A stretch of 48,887 bases of DNA from Caulobacter sp. D5 (GCF_003185805.1 NZ_QHJY01000006.1:1-48887); one strand, 5' to 3'; counted from the first letter of the stretch, positions 21,746 to 31,900 are shown. The notes: generated by a model from the sequence alone, not told the origin. Translations and numbers: made by a program.

Positions 21746-21974
21746 TTAGACCCAGACCCCTCGTCGGCTGAACGCTGACGGACCCGCGTCTGGGCCGGCC
21801 CCTCGTGCCGTGAACGAGTGACCTCCGTGGCCACGGAGGGCGGCCGGTGAAAGCCCGGCTCTCGATACCAGAACAATCCTCGCGGGGGGCCGGTGCGCCG
21901 ACAACCCCCGACCACGCGCGCGACTCTGGAGCCGAGGCCCGTAACCCGACTCCTCACTTCTCAACGGAAACCGA
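21746..21974 (+). ncRNA. Highly structured leader upstream of the capsid gene
   Basis: No gene is seen in these 229 bp. A closing stem CCGGCC/GGCCGG (21795-21800 with 21842-21847) encloses a CTCGT/ACGAG hairpin (21802-21818) and a perfect 18-bp palindrome CCTCCGTGGCCACGGAGG (21822-21839). Outside it, CCCAGAC (21750s) can pair with GTCTGGG (21788-21794), and CCGGC (21855) with GCCGG (21889). A multi-branched 5' leader or processing site is likely. No phage-promoter motif is present. Confidence 0.5.
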
Positions 21975-22925
21975 TTGACCAACTCCGTTCCTAACCGTCC
22001 CGGCGCTAAGCAGGGCGGAACCGGTGGCGACCGCGAGCTGATGCTCGACCTGTTCGCTGGCGAACTGCTGACTGCCTACACCTCGAAGCTCACCATGCGC
22101 GACAAGCACATGGTCAAGGCGCTGTCGAAGGGTAAGAGCTTCAAGTTCCCTGCGATCTGGCAAGCCACCGCCGGCTACCACACCCCGGGCACTGAAATCC
22201 TGGGCGACCAAATCCCCCACACCGAAGTCACGATCCTGCCGGACGACAAGCTGGTCTCCAGCGTCTTCGTCGCCGACATCGACGAGGTGCTGAACCACTT
22301 CGACGTTCGTGGCGCCTACGCGGGTGAGCTGGGCGCTGTCCTGGCGAAAATCTACGACAAGAACGTCATGCGCCGGATCATCCAGGCGGCCCGTGGCGGC
22401 CCCCTGTTCACGGGCGACCAAGGCGGCTCGAAGCTGACCCTGGCCAGCTACGCGACCGACGCCTCGGCCCTGATCAACGGCTTCTCGGACGCCAAGCAGG
22501 CGATGGACGTCAAGGACGTCCCGATCGACACCATGCCGGTCTACGGCCTGCTGGCCCCGGCCCAGTGGTACATGGTCGCCCGATCGGACAAGAACCTGAA
22601 CCGCGACGTCAACGGCGGCACCGCCGACATCCGCAAGATGGCCCTGACCACCATCGACGAGATCACCATCCTGAAGTCGAACATCACGCCCTTCGGCGTG
22701 AACGACACGGCGAACTCGGCGATCCCGGCGAAGTACCGCGCCGACTTCACGAACACCGTGGGTCTGGTCTGGACGCCGATGGCTGCGGCCACCGCCGAGG
22801 TCCAAGGCCTGTCGACCCAGGTGGTCGATCAGCCGGAAAAGCAGGGCACGCTGATCCTGGCGCGCCAGATGGCCGGCACCGATCCGCTGCGCACCAAGTG
22901 CGCCGTGGAACTGGCCAAGGCCTAA
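21975..22925 (+). CDS. Major capsid protein, T7 gp10-like
   Basis: The protein forms the HK97-fold icosahedral shell. The 316-residue sequence follows the T7 gp10A pattern: DRELMLDLFAGELLTAYTSK near the N-terminus, then KSFKFPAIWQATAGYHTPG, the extended EILGDQIPHTEVTILPDDK loop, and FVADIDEVLNHFDVRGAYAG. The start is TTG 21975, with GGAAA upstream and a structured leader. A long perfect terminator follows the stop, as in T7. Confidence 0.95.
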   Translation: MTNSVPNRPGAKQGGTGGDRELMLDLFAGELLTAYTSKLTMRDKHMVKALSKGKSFKFPAIWQATAGYHTPGTEILGDQIPHTEVTILPDDKLVSSVFVADIDEVLNHFDVRGAYAGELGAVLAKIYDKNVMRRIIQAARGGPLFTGDQGGSKLTLASYATDASALINGFSDAKQAMDVKDVPIDTMPVYGLLAPAQWYMVARSDKNLNRDVNGGTADIRKMALTTIDEITILKSNITPFGVNDTANSAIPAKYRADFTNTVGLVWTPMAAATAEVQGLSTQVVDQPEKQGTLILARQMAGTDPLRTKCAVELAKA

Positions 22926-22934
22926 GCCACCCCC

Positions 22935-22978
22935 GGGGAGGCCCTCAGTTTCGACTGGGGGTCTCCCTCTATTTTTTC
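22935..22978 (+). terminator. Strong terminator after the capsid gene (position of T7 T-phi)
   Basis: Thirteen consecutive pairs (GGGAGGCCCTCAG with CTGGGGGTCTCCC, two of them G-T) enclose the loop TTTCGA and are followed by TTTTTT. T7 has its main phage terminator at this same place after gene 10. Confidence 0.93.
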
Positions 22979-22979
22979 C

Positions 22980-23459
22980 TTAGCCCCACCCGAAGGTGAT
23001 GGCCGCCAACGCCCATGTGATGCCGCCTGCAAAAGCGATTGCTGCGACCGCATTCAACGCCGCACTTCCCGTCCTCCAAAACTTCAGGCCTCGCCGGTCC
23101 GCCAACTGTTTCTTCGGCTCCGGCCCGAAGATGCCTCCGCCCATCCTAAGGCTGAGGTTTCCCCAGTTTCTGCGTTCGAATGTGTGGAGGCGCGCTCGCG
23201 CGAACGGCTCGGCTCCGGCGGCCAGTAGACCCACCATGAACAGCCACATCGCCGGCAGAAGCGCGAACCACAGGGCACCCTTCGCGTCTTTGAGGGCCGA
23301 CCCCAAAGCCAGAAGGCCGGCCCCGTTTCCTACGGCGAGAGACAGCGTCCAAACTTTGAACCAGGCAATCGCGGCTGCGTCAGCTCGCTCTCGTTGAGCG
23401 TCGGCCAGCCGCTCGACAGCAGCAGCGCCGTCATCCTCCGCCGTTTCCTCCTCACTCAT
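22980..23459 (-). CDS. Moron-like membrane protein on the opposite strand
   Basis: This is the only minus-strand gene in the structural block, set between the capsid terminator and the tail tube A gene. The 159-residue protein starts with an acidic segment (MSEEETAEDDGAAAVERLAD), then a helix, and about three membrane spans (FKVWTLSLAVGNGAGLLALG; LWFALLPAMWLFMVGLLAAG; AALNAVAAIAFAGGITWALA). A basic loop lies between spans two and three. Its codons are somewhat less GC-rich than its neighbours. Such inserted genes are often expressed from the prophage and change host properties, for example by superinfection exclusion. No family is named. On the minus strand TTGACT occurs about 50 bp upstream, a possible -35. 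Confidence 0.7.
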   Translation of the reverse strand: MSEEETAEDDGAAAVERLADAQRERADAAAIAWFKVWTLSLAVGNGAGLLALGSALKDAKGALWFALLPAMWLFMVGLLAAGAEPFARARLHTFERRNWGNLSLRMGGGIFGPEPKKQLADRRGLKFWRTGSAALNAVAAIAFAGGITWALAAITFGWG

Positions 23460-23473
23460 CCTGAGCTTTCCCC

Positions 23474-24085
23474 ATGTCCATCACGACTCCCTTCACGGAG
23501 CTGGAGGCAGTCAACGAGATGTTGATGGCCATCGGCCAAGCCCCGGTCAACGCCCTCGTCGGCATCGGCGACGTCAACATCGCCCTCTCCGAACTCCGCA
23601 AGGTCGTGCGTTACGTCCAGCTGCACGGCTTCGCCTTCAACACCGACGCCGGTTACCCGCTCACCCCCGACATCAACGGCTACCTGCTGGTTCCGGCCGG
23701 CGTGCTGAAGATCGGCCCCGAGGACCGCAACCTCCGCCTAGTCCAGCGCCGGCATCCCAGCGGCCAGCTGGCCATGTGGGACACCGCCGTCCACACCTGG
23801 GCCTTCTCCGCCCCGGTCTACTTCCGGGTCACCTGGGGCTTCGGCTTCGAGGACCTGCCCGAGACCGCCCGGAACTACATCGCCATCTCAGCCGCCCGTC
23901 GTTTCCAGAAGCGCATCCTCGGCTCCAACGAGCTGGACGGCTTCAACGCCGAGGACGAGCAGCGCGCCTGGGCCCTGCTGATCCGCGACGAGATGGCGTC
24001 GTCTGACAAGAACCTCTTCCGCCAAAACCCCGCCATGCGCCGCTACACCAACCGTAGTGGGCGCTCGGGTCGGACCTTCCCCTGA
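23474..24085 (+). CDS. Tail tubular protein A, T7 gp11-like (adaptor/gatekeeper)
   Basis: This protein joins the portal to the tail nozzle. The 203-residue sequence opens TTPFTELEAVNEMLMAIGQA, the hallmark start of the family, then ALSELRKVVRYVQLHGFAFN and ARNYIAISAARRFQKRILGS. The length fits T7 (196). The stop codon overlaps the unusual CTG start of the next gene. Confidence 0.93.
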   Translation: MSITTPFTELEAVNEMLMAIGQAPVNALVGIGDVNIALSELRKVVRYVQLHGFAFNTDAGYPLTPDINGYLLVPAGVLKIGPEDRNLRLVQRRHPSGQLAMWDTAVHTWAFSAPVYFRVTWGFGFEDLPETARNYIAISAARRFQKRILGSNELDGFNAEDEQRAWALLIRDEMASSDKNLFRQNPAMRRYTNRSGRSGRTFP

Positions 24086-26268
24086 GCCTCTACACCGACA
24101 CGCTCCCCTCGCTGTACAACGGGGTGAGCCAGCAGTCCGCGCTCGTGCGCTCGAAGGACCAGCTGGAGCTGCAAGAAAACGGCTGGGCCTCCCTGGCCAC
24201 CGGCCTGGGCAAGCGCCCGCCGACCGAGCACGTGGCCAAACTTCTGACCACCGCCCCCGACCGGGCCCTGGTCCACGAGATCAACCGCGACACCACCGAG
24301 CGGTACATCGTCGTGGCCGCCGACGGCCGCCTCCGGGTCTTTGACCTGGCCGGCAACGAGAAGAACGTCAGCGCCCCGGGCGGCTGGGCCTACCTCGGCG
24401 GCGTCAGCGACTACGCCCAAGACCTCGCGATGACCACGGTGGCCGACTACACCTTCGTCGTGAACCGCAAGATGGTCTGCAAGACGGCCCCGGCTCTCGC
24501 CGACCAGGCCGCCGATCCCTCGTACTACCTCTGGATCAACCGGGCGTCCGGCACCGACGGTCTCAACAATCCGTATGGACCGGGCAAGGCCTACCAGTAC
24601 GTCGTGAACCCCTCGGGCGGGACGCTGACCGGTGAGGTCCAGCGGTTCGACAAGCTGCCGACGACGGCGGCAGAGGGCGCGGTCTACCGGGTGGTTGGCG
24701 ACGAGACCACGAGCTTCGTCTCGTACTACGTCCGCCGTACCGGAGCAGTCTGGGACGAGACGGTGAAGCCGGGCCTGATCAACGCGCTCGACTCGGCCAC
24801 GATGCCCCATGCGCTGGTTCGCCAGCTCGACGGCTCCTTCGTGTTCGCCCCGTTCTCCTGGGCCCCTCGCCGTGTAGGCGACGAGACGAACAACCCGCTG
24901 CCCGGGTTCGTAGGCCGGACCATTCGCAAGGTGTTCTTCTACCAGAACTGCCTCGCCTTCATCTACGACGAGAACGCGGTTCTGTCCGTGGCCGGAGACT
25001 TCGGCAACTTCTGGCGCATGACCGTGCTGGACTACCTCGACAGCGACGTCAAAGACGTGGCCGCGACGTCCACCAAGGTGTCGATCCTGTACGACGCCGT
25101 GCCCTTTGCCGACGGCATCATGCTGACGTCCGACCAGACGCAGTTCTCGATGACCAACGGCGAGGCCGGCATTTCAGCCACCTCGATCGCCATTCGTCCG
25201 ACCACGAATTATGAGGTCAACGTCCGCGCCGGCATGGCCGCCATTGGCTCGGAGGTCTACTTCGCGACCGAAGCCAGTGGCTGGGCCACGATCCAAGAGT
25301 ACTCCCGCATCACCGGAGGCGAGGCCACCTCGGCTTCCGACGTGACCGGCCATGTACCCAACTACCTGCCGGCCGGTGTCCACCGCCTGATCCCAGCAGG
25401 CGACCGCAAGGCCCTTTTCGTCCTGACCGACGGCGCGCCCAACAAGGTGTTCGTCTACCAGTTCTACTGGATCGGCGACGCCGAGAAGGCGCAGTCGGCC
25501 TGGCACGTGTGGGACCTCGGGTCCGGCTCGCGGGTCCTCTCCGGCGCGTACCTCGGTGGCTACCTCTACCTGCTGATCGACCGAGGCGACGGGGTCTACC
25601 TCGAACGCCTGAACCTCCAGGCGGGAGCCCGTCCGGCCGCCGCCCCGAGCGAGGTTCACCTCGACCGCCGCCTGGCGCTGACCGGGGTCTACATCCAGCA
25701 GAACGACAGGACGCAGTTCAATCTGCCCTACGCGGCCGACACGGCGAACTTCCAGCTTGTCCGGGGCTCCGCCTTCGCCGACCGCGTGCTCTCCCTGATA
25801 GACCCGGCATCGTACACCTGGGTCGGCAACACGATCCTTCAGGTGCCGGGCAACCAGACCGCCGGAGCTGTGCTCGCCGGCCGGCGCTACACGTTCCGCT
25901 TCCGGTTCAGCCAGCAGTACCCCCGCAAGGGTGACGGCACGGCGGTGACCACCGGTCGCCTCCAGCTCCGCACGTGGACCATCAGCTACCGCGAGACGGG
26001 CTTCTTCCGAACGGAGGTCGCCCCCTACGGCCTGGAGTCTACGGTTGGCGAGGTGATCCCGGCCAAGGTCGCGGACTTCACCGGAAAGATCGTCGGGGCC
26101 TCCGACCTCGTACTGAACAAGCCCGTGCTCCACACCGGCAAGTACAGCTTTCAGGTCTACGGCGACGCGGCCCAGGCCACCGTCACCATCAGCAACGACA
26201 CCCACGTCGGCTCGACCTTCTTGGCGGCCGAGTGGGAGGCCTTCTACTGGAACCGCGCCACCCTATGA
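24082..26268 (+). CDS. Tail tubular protein B, T7 gp12-like (nozzle)
   Basis: This protein forms the distal nozzle of the short tail. The sequence LYTDTLPSLYNGVSQQSALV, then ENGWASLATGLGKRPPTEHV matches the family N-terminus (GGxSQQ and KRPP in T7). The first conventional start, GTG 24124, would cut through the GVSQQ motif. The only start-like codon in the short open upstream part is CTG 24082, which overlaps the preceding stop as CTGA. I therefore propose a CTG start, giving 728 residues (T7: 794). The rest is beta-rich with no enzymatic motif visible. Confidence 0.9.
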   Translation: MSLYTDTLPSLYNGVSQQSALVRSKDQLELQENGWASLATGLGKRPPTEHVAKLLTTAPDRALVHEINRDTTERYIVVAADGRLRVFDLAGNEKNVSAPGGWAYLGGVSDYAQDLAMTTVADYTFVVNRKMVCKTAPALADQAADPSYYLWINRASGTDGLNNPYGPGKAYQYVVNPSGGTLTGEVQRFDKLPTTAAEGAVYRVVGDETTSFVSYYVRRTGAVWDETVKPGLINALDSATMPHALVRQLDGSFVFAPFSWAPRRVGDETNNPLPGFVGRTIRKVFFYQNCLAFIYDENAVLSVAGDFGNFWRMTVLDYLDSDVKDVAATSTKVSILYDAVPFADGIMLTSDQTQFSMTNGEAGISATSIAIRPTTNYEVNVRAGMAAIGSEVYFATEASGWATIQEYSRITGGEATSASDVTGHVPNYLPAGVHRLIPAGDRKALFVLTDGAPNKVFVYQFYWIGDAEKAQSAWHVWDLGSGSRVLSGAYLGGYLYLLIDRGDGVYLERLNLQAGARPAAAPSEVHLDRRLALTGVYIQQNDRTQFNLPYAADTANFQLVRGSAFADRVLSLIDPASYTWVGNTILQVPGNQTAGAVLAGRRYTFRFRFSQQYPRKGDGTAVTTGRLQLRTWTISYRETGFFRTEVAPYGLESTVGEVIPAKVADFTGKIVGASDLVLNKPVLHTGKYSFQVYGDAAQATVTISNDTHVGSTFLAAEWEAFYWNRATL

Positions 26269-26756
26269 TCACCTTCGTTGACCTCCGCCAGGTCGGCCCC
26301 GAGCAATCAGTTGCCTGGGTGTCCGACTTGGCGGGGCGTCTGCGGCCGTCCGACTTGGACGAGATCGCCGCCACTCACGACCTCGACCCCGAGGTCTCGC
26401 TGACCACGAGCGTCATGCTCTCCGACCACGCCTGGGTGATCCTGAAGGGAACCCGCCCCATCGCCGTCTTCGGCTGCGCCGCGACCGGCTGCGAGGGCTC
26501 CGGCCTGGTCTGGATGATGGGCACCCCTGAGATGGACGAACGGCGCGCCGCGATGACCATCGCCCGGGCGACCCGCCCCTATCTCCGCCAGATGCACCGG
26601 ACCTATCCGTGCCTCTGGAACTACATCGACGCCCGCAACGACAAGTCCATGAACTGGCTCCGCTGGTCCGGCTTCCGGCTGCTTGAGGCGCACCCAAAGC
26701 ACGGCCGTGAAGGCCGCCTCTTTTTCACCTTCGCAAGGTACGATCCGCATGTGTGA
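26265..26756 (+). CDS. Internal virion protein A, T7 gp13-like
   Basis: A 163-residue protein between nozzle and gp14-like genes, as in T7. It has a GNAT-like layout: VSLTTSVMLSDHAWVILKGT, RPIAVFGCAAT, GLVWMMGTPEMD, then CLWNYIDARNDKSMNWLRWS and GFRLLEA, close to T7 gp13's LWNYVWVGN...FLKTIGA. T7 gp13 is required for core assembly. ATG 26265 overlaps the gp12 stop by 4 bp. Confidence 0.85.
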   Translation: MITFVDLRQVGPEQSVAWVSDLAGRLRPSDLDEIAATHDLDPEVSLTTSVMLSDHAWVILKGTRPIAVFGCAATGCEGSGLVWMMGTPEMDERRAAMTIARATRPYLRQMHRTYPCLWNYIDARNDKSMNWLRWSGFRLLEAHPKHGREGRLFFTFARYDPHV

Positions 26757-27255
26757 CCCCGTCACGATCGCGATGACGGTGGTCTCGGTCGCCACGACTG
26801 CGGCCTCCGTGATCAGCGAGGTCAAGGCCGCCAAGGCCCAGAACGCCGCCATCGCCGACCAGCTCGCGAACAGCGAGGCCGAGATCAAATCGGCCGAGAG
26901 CGCAGAGCTGAACGAACGCGCCCGCGCCGCCCGGCGTGAGCAGGCCCGCATCAAGGTCGCAGCCGGCGAGTCAGGCGTCCAGCTCGGCTCGGGCTCGATC
27001 GAGGCGCTACTCCTCGACAGCGTGACCCAGCAGCAGCTGGCCGGCGAGCGCACCCAGATGAACGCCGAGACACAGCAACGCGCCGCCGTCGCCGAGGCCA
27101 ACTCGATGTACTCGCGGGTTCAATCCCCAACCCTGCTCGGCGCGGGCCTCCGGCTCGCGAGCGCAGGTCTCCAAGGCTACTCCGCCGGGACGAGCCTGGA
27201 GATTGCCCGAAAGGGCGCGAGCAAGAAGGCCGCTTCGGCCGCAACCTCCAAATAG
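26749..27255 (+). CDS. Internal virion protein B, T7 gp14-like
   Basis: T7 gp14 inserts into the outer membrane during ejection. The 168-residue protein starts MCDPVTIAMTVVSVATTAAS, a hydrophobic segment after MC as in T7 (MCWAAAIPIAISG). It then has a long Ala/Glu/Arg-rich helical part (ANSEAEIKSAESAELNERAR, then VAAGESGVQLGSGSIEAL) and a Gly-rich C-terminal hydrophobic segment. The gene overlaps the gp13 3' end by 8 bp. Confidence 0.85.
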   Translation: MCDPVTIAMTVVSVATTAASVISEVKAAKAQNAAIADQLANSEAEIKSAESAELNERARAARREQARIKVAAGESGVQLGSGSIEALLLDSVTQQQLAGERTQMNAETQQRAAVAEANSMYSRVQSPTLLGAGLRLASAGLQGYSAGTSLEIARKGASKKAASAATSK

Positions 27256-27263
27256 GATAAGCC

Positions 27264-28898
27264 GTGGCCGATCTCGCCCGTGCGCCGACCCGCCGCACGG
27301 CGGCCGAGCGCCTAACCAAGAACACCGACACCGTCCTGCCGCGCTCGCGGATCACGGACATGGCGGCCCCCCAGGTCCGCGCCGACATGCGCAGCGCCTA
27401 TCGGGGCAACGACGTGGACGAAGTCCGCCGCGCCCTGGGCATGGTGACCGACGGGGTCGCCGCCGTGGCGGACCTGACGCAGCAACAGCACTTCGAGAAG
27501 GAAAAGGCCCAGGCTCAGCAGGCCGTGGCCGACGAAGCCACCGGCAAGATCAACGCCGAGGCTGCGAAGAAATCCGAGGCCTACGCCCAGGTCATCGCCA
27601 CGTCGGCCGCCCGCCGCACCGCGTCGGATCTCGAAGCGAAGGCGAAGCTCCGCATCCAGGCCCTCATGGCCGACGGCGAGCACGACCTCGACGACGTGAA
27701 CGCCGCCCTGGACGAGGTCTTCAAACCCGCCCTGTTCGAGGCTGACGGCAAGACCGCGAAGGACTACGGGACACCCGAGGCCAACACCGCGCTCTACCAG
27801 GCGCTCGGCGAGGTTCGGCTCGGGCTCCACGCCGAGGCCCAGCAGGTCATCGCCCAGCAGGTCCAAACCAAGGGCCTGGCTGGCGTCGCCGACATGGTGG
27901 CGCTCGACGCGAAGAAAGGCCTGATCTCGATCGAGGCGGGGATCGCCCGCGCCGGGGAATTAGGGATCGACCCGGTCGCCGCCAAGCGCGAGTTGCTCCC
28001 GGCCCTGGTGAACACAGCGATCCAAACGGACAACCCTGACCTCCTCCTGAAGGCCGCCGACAGTCGCAAGGCCGACGGCTCCCGCACTTGGAGCACCGCC
28101 GAGGAGAACTCCCTCCGCGACCAGGCGCTCACCCTCAAGCGCATCGTGGACGCCAAGAACGAGAAGGCCGCCGCCGACCGCTCCGCCGCAACGCTCGGCA
28201 CGATGGCGGTCAAGGTGCAGCAGGGCTTCAAGATCACCCCGGCCTTCGTCCAGCAGCAGATCGACTCCGGCGCGATCCGGCCGCAGGACGCGCAAGACCT
28301 CTTCAGGGTGCAGGAGCACCGGGACGACGAGGAGCGCCAGAAGATCGCGCAGCGTCGCCAAGACATCAGCTGGGCACAAGGCCAAGAGGACCGCCGCCTA
28401 GCCCTGATCGACCGGGCCGAGGCCCGCGCCGCCCGCGCCTCGGTAAAGGCGGCCAACGACGTTCTCGTGGGGCTCTACTCCAAGGGGGCGTCCCCCGCTC
28501 AAGCTCAACGCGCCGCTGCCAAGCTCTACGGCGACCGCAAGATCAACGGCGACACCTTCCGCACCCTGACCGAGGAGATCGGCCAGATGCCGGGTGACGC
28601 GAGCGTGGTCAGCCGCGTGGGGGCCCAGGACTACGAGTACACGCTCAAGGACATCTACGCCCAGAGCAACGCCTACGCAGGTCAGCCAGGCCGGCCCTCC
28701 GCCGCCCAGCTCGCCGAGCAGTCTCAGGCCGCGCAGCTGTCGTTCTACCGCGCCCTGCGGACTGGCTCCTCGCCGGCCGAAGCGCTCCGTGCCGGCCTGA
28801 CCGCTGGCGGCTTCCAGAAGTCGTTCGTGGACGCCCGCGTGGCCGAAGCCCGCGCCCGCGACATGAGCCCCACCATCTCCGATCAGAAGAAGAAGTAG
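27264..28898 (+). CDS. Internal virion protein C, T7 gp15-like
   Basis: T7 gp15 forms part of the ejected channel across the periplasm. The 544-residue protein is almost wholly helical and rich in Ala, Gln and charged residues (for example VVADEA-type repeats near 70-110 and EHRDDEERQKIAQRRQDISW near 350). It is shorter than T7 gp15 (747). The GTG start has AGGATAA upstream. Assignment rests on order and composition; the sequence itself diverges. Confidence 0.75.
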   Translation: MADLARAPTRRTAAERLTKNTDTVLPRSRITDMAAPQVRADMRSAYRGNDVDEVRRALGMVTDGVAAVADLTQQQHFEKEKAQAQQAVADEATGKINAEAAKKSEAYAQVIATSAARRTASDLEAKAKLRIQALMADGEHDLDDVNAALDEVFKPALFEADGKTAKDYGTPEANTALYQALGEVRLGLHAEAQQVIAQQVQTKGLAGVADMVALDAKKGLISIEAGIARAGELGIDPVAAKRELLPALVNTAIQTDNPDLLLKAADSRKADGSRTWSTAEENSLRDQALTLKRIVDAKNEKAAADRSAATLGTMAVKVQQGFKITPAFVQQQIDSGAIRPQDAQDLFRVQEHRDDEERQKIAQRRQDISWAQGQEDRRLALIDRAEARAARASVKAANDVLVGLYSKGASPAQAQRAAAKLYGDRKINGDTFRTLTEEIGQMPGDASVVSRVGAQDYEYTLKDIYAQSNAYAGQPGRPSAAQLAEQSQAAQLSFYRALRTGSSPAEALRAGLTAGGFQKSFVDARVAEARARDMSPTISDQKKK

Positions 28899-28905
28899 GA
28901 GCCGC

Positions 28906-31900
28906 ATGGCTGACCTGTTGACCGACCTCGACGCCGCCTTGGCGGACGACCCCGAGCTGAGCCTCGAAGCCCAGTTCCGCGCCCCGAAGCCGGCCCCAGG
29001 CACGCCCGTGCTCTCCAACCGCACCCCCGAGCCCTACCGACCGCCGGCCCAGAAGCCCGACCGCCCTTCCAGGGCTGTCGACTACGGCTGGCGGGGTGTG
29101 GCCGGGGGTGTGGCCGACGGCATCTTCGGCCTGATGGACACGGTGCAGACCTTCGACCACAGCATCAGCGCTCGCCTCGACCGCACGCTTCACAGCACCC
29201 TTGGCATCCACCTGCCTGGGGGCGCGACCATCGACGCCGACGGCAAGTACCGCTTCGTGAATGCCTCGGAGAGCTTCGAGTCCTACAAGAGCGACCGCGA
29301 CGGTGCCCGGGCCTTTATGAAGACGACCCTCTTCAAGGAACCCGAGCGCACCGGGGCTAAGATCACCCGCGACATCTCCGAGTTCGCCGCCAACTTCGTG
29401 CCCATGATGGTCGCGACCGAGGGCATGGCGGGCTGGGGTTACGTCGCGGCCTGGTCCCGCCCGATCCTGGCGTCGGCCGTCGCCGCCTACCAGAAGACGG
29501 ACCCGCTCGAAGGCAACCTGGCCAACGTGGCGGAGCACTTCGGGATCGAGAAGGCGGCCATCTCCAAGATGCTTCACGTTGACGATCTCGTCGGCGCGCT
29601 GTCGGTGGAGCAGGACGACTCTGAGTTCGAGGCCCGCCTCAAGAACATGGCGGCCGATGGCGTCGTCGGCGTCGCGGCCGATGGGGCCTTCAAAGCCCTC
29701 GGGACCATGATCGGTGCCCTGCGGAAGGTGAAGGTCCAGAAGGCCGAGCTGGAGGCCCTGGAAGGGGCCGCCGAAGTGAAACCGGACGTCAACACCGCCG
29801 CCATCCGCGAGGCCGTCGAAGACGACGCTGCGGGCGGGGCCAAGACCCTGGCCGAAGGTGCCGAGCCGCCGCCTTCCGTGGCTAAGCCCGAGGGCCCCTC
29901 GGTTCCCCAGGACGCCCCCGCCGGCACCCAGGGCGAACTGTTCGAGCGGCCCCAGTCCGCCGCCCCCGACGTGCTCGACGAGTTCGAGCGGGTCCACCTC
30001 GACGTGGACGCCAAGGTGCGGGGGATGACGGAGGTGGAGTTGCGCCAGCTCGCTGAGGACCAGGCCGCCGGCCGTGGCTTCACGATGCTGGAGCGGATGG
30101 GGGTCAACCCCGCCCGCCTCGACTTCGGCAAGTTCCTGGCCAAGCACCCGAACGCGGCCGAGGCCATGGAGGCCCTGCACGATTGGGTCGCCCGCATCGC
30201 CACGGCGGCGGAGCCCATGTCCCTCCAGCTCGGCTCCAAGCCCCGCACGGCGGAGACCACTGCGGTCCTCGCCCGGTTCCTCGGGTCGGACATCAAGACG
30301 ATCTCCAAGACCTTCGCCGACAAGACGAAGAACCTGGATGTGTACGCCAACGCAGCCGCCGGCCTGATCGGCGGTGAGGCGGAGAAGCTGGTGGTTCTGG
30401 CCGAAAAGGCCGTACCCCGCGTCGCCGACGCCGGCTCGCCTGAGTACATCGCGTTCCTGAAGCAGCTGGAGACCGTCTCGGTTCTTCAGGCCGCCTTCCG
30501 GGGCTCGGCGTCAAACATGGGCCGGGGACTTCGGTCTCTCCAGACGATCGTCGAGTCTCGACAGGGTCTCGCCAAGATCTCCCGCATCAAGAGCGTCCTG
30601 GGCAAAGACCCGGCCGACGCCACCGCGAAGATCGGCAAGACCTTCGAGGACCGGCTGACCGCCCTGGGCGAGGCCAAAACCCCGGCCGCTCGCGCGAAGC
30701 TGCTCCAGCAGATCCTGAAGCAGCGCGGTGACCTGGCCCGCGTCGTCCGCGACGCGACCAAGTACTCCGGCATCGTGGGCAAGCTCCGCGTGTTCCGCGA
30801 GACGTCGGCCAACCTGTTCTCGCCGGCCACCTTCACGTTCAACATCCTGGGCGGGGCGGGGATGATCACGTCCGACATCATCGCGGCCTCGACATCCCAC
30901 CTCGGTGCCGCTCTCTTCCGCTCGCCGGAATGGGTCGCCGCCGCCGCGTCGAACCGGGCCTACCTCGGCTCCCTCCTGCCCTCCCTGTGGCACGGCACCG
31001 TCCGCTCAACCCAGTACCTGGCCCGCGAGTCCATCGCCGAGGTCAGGGCCGCGACCGAGGGCCTGGGGACCAACGTCGCCAGCGCCAAGCTCACCCAGGC
31101 CTCCTCCTGGGTAGAAAGGCAGTTCGGCAAAATCCCGGTCTGGGAGGCCGACAAGCTGGGCAAGGAAGCCACCCTCGGCGACCTCCGTCCGAAGTTCGAG
31201 CGCGCCGATGCTACCCGCGAACGCCTCTGGCACATCGCGCCCACCACGGTGGACGCCTGGAACGCCAGCGACAACCACGGCGCGGCCTTCCTTACGGCGG
31301 GCCTCCGGTCCCTCACGGGCCTGGCCTTCAACACGTTCGGCGCGATCAGCCGGAGCGCTCGCGTCCTAGCCATCGACGTGCCGGACGAGCTGATCGGGCA
31401 AACCGTGTTCGACGCCTCGCGGTACGCCGAGGCTGTCCGGCAGGCGACCCTACAGGGCCTCCAGTTGGGCAAGTCCGGTACGGACTTGGCGTCGTTCGCC
31501 GAGCGTCAGGCCAAGCAGCTGGTGTCCGAGGCCTCCGACGACACGCTGACCCGCCTGGAGCAGCTCGTCGCCGCAGGCCAACAGGACGCCGGGAAGATCA
31601 AGCTGCTCGCCCAGGAGGCCCTGGACCGGACCAACATCGAGTCCGTCGCCGAGGCCGACGCACGGCGCATCCTCTTCCAAGACGACCTGAAGACCGGCGT
31701 CGCCCAGGGGGCCTCCCGGGCCCTGAACCAGATGGACCCCGGCGGCATCATCGTGCCGTTCGTGAAGACCCCGCTGCGGATCATCGAGTCCGCCGCGATG
31801 GAATTCACCCCGGCCGGTCTGTTCTTCAGGGAAGCCCGCGAGACCATCGCGGCCGGTGGTCCCGAGGCGGCCGAGATGATCGCCCGGATGACGCTCGGCA

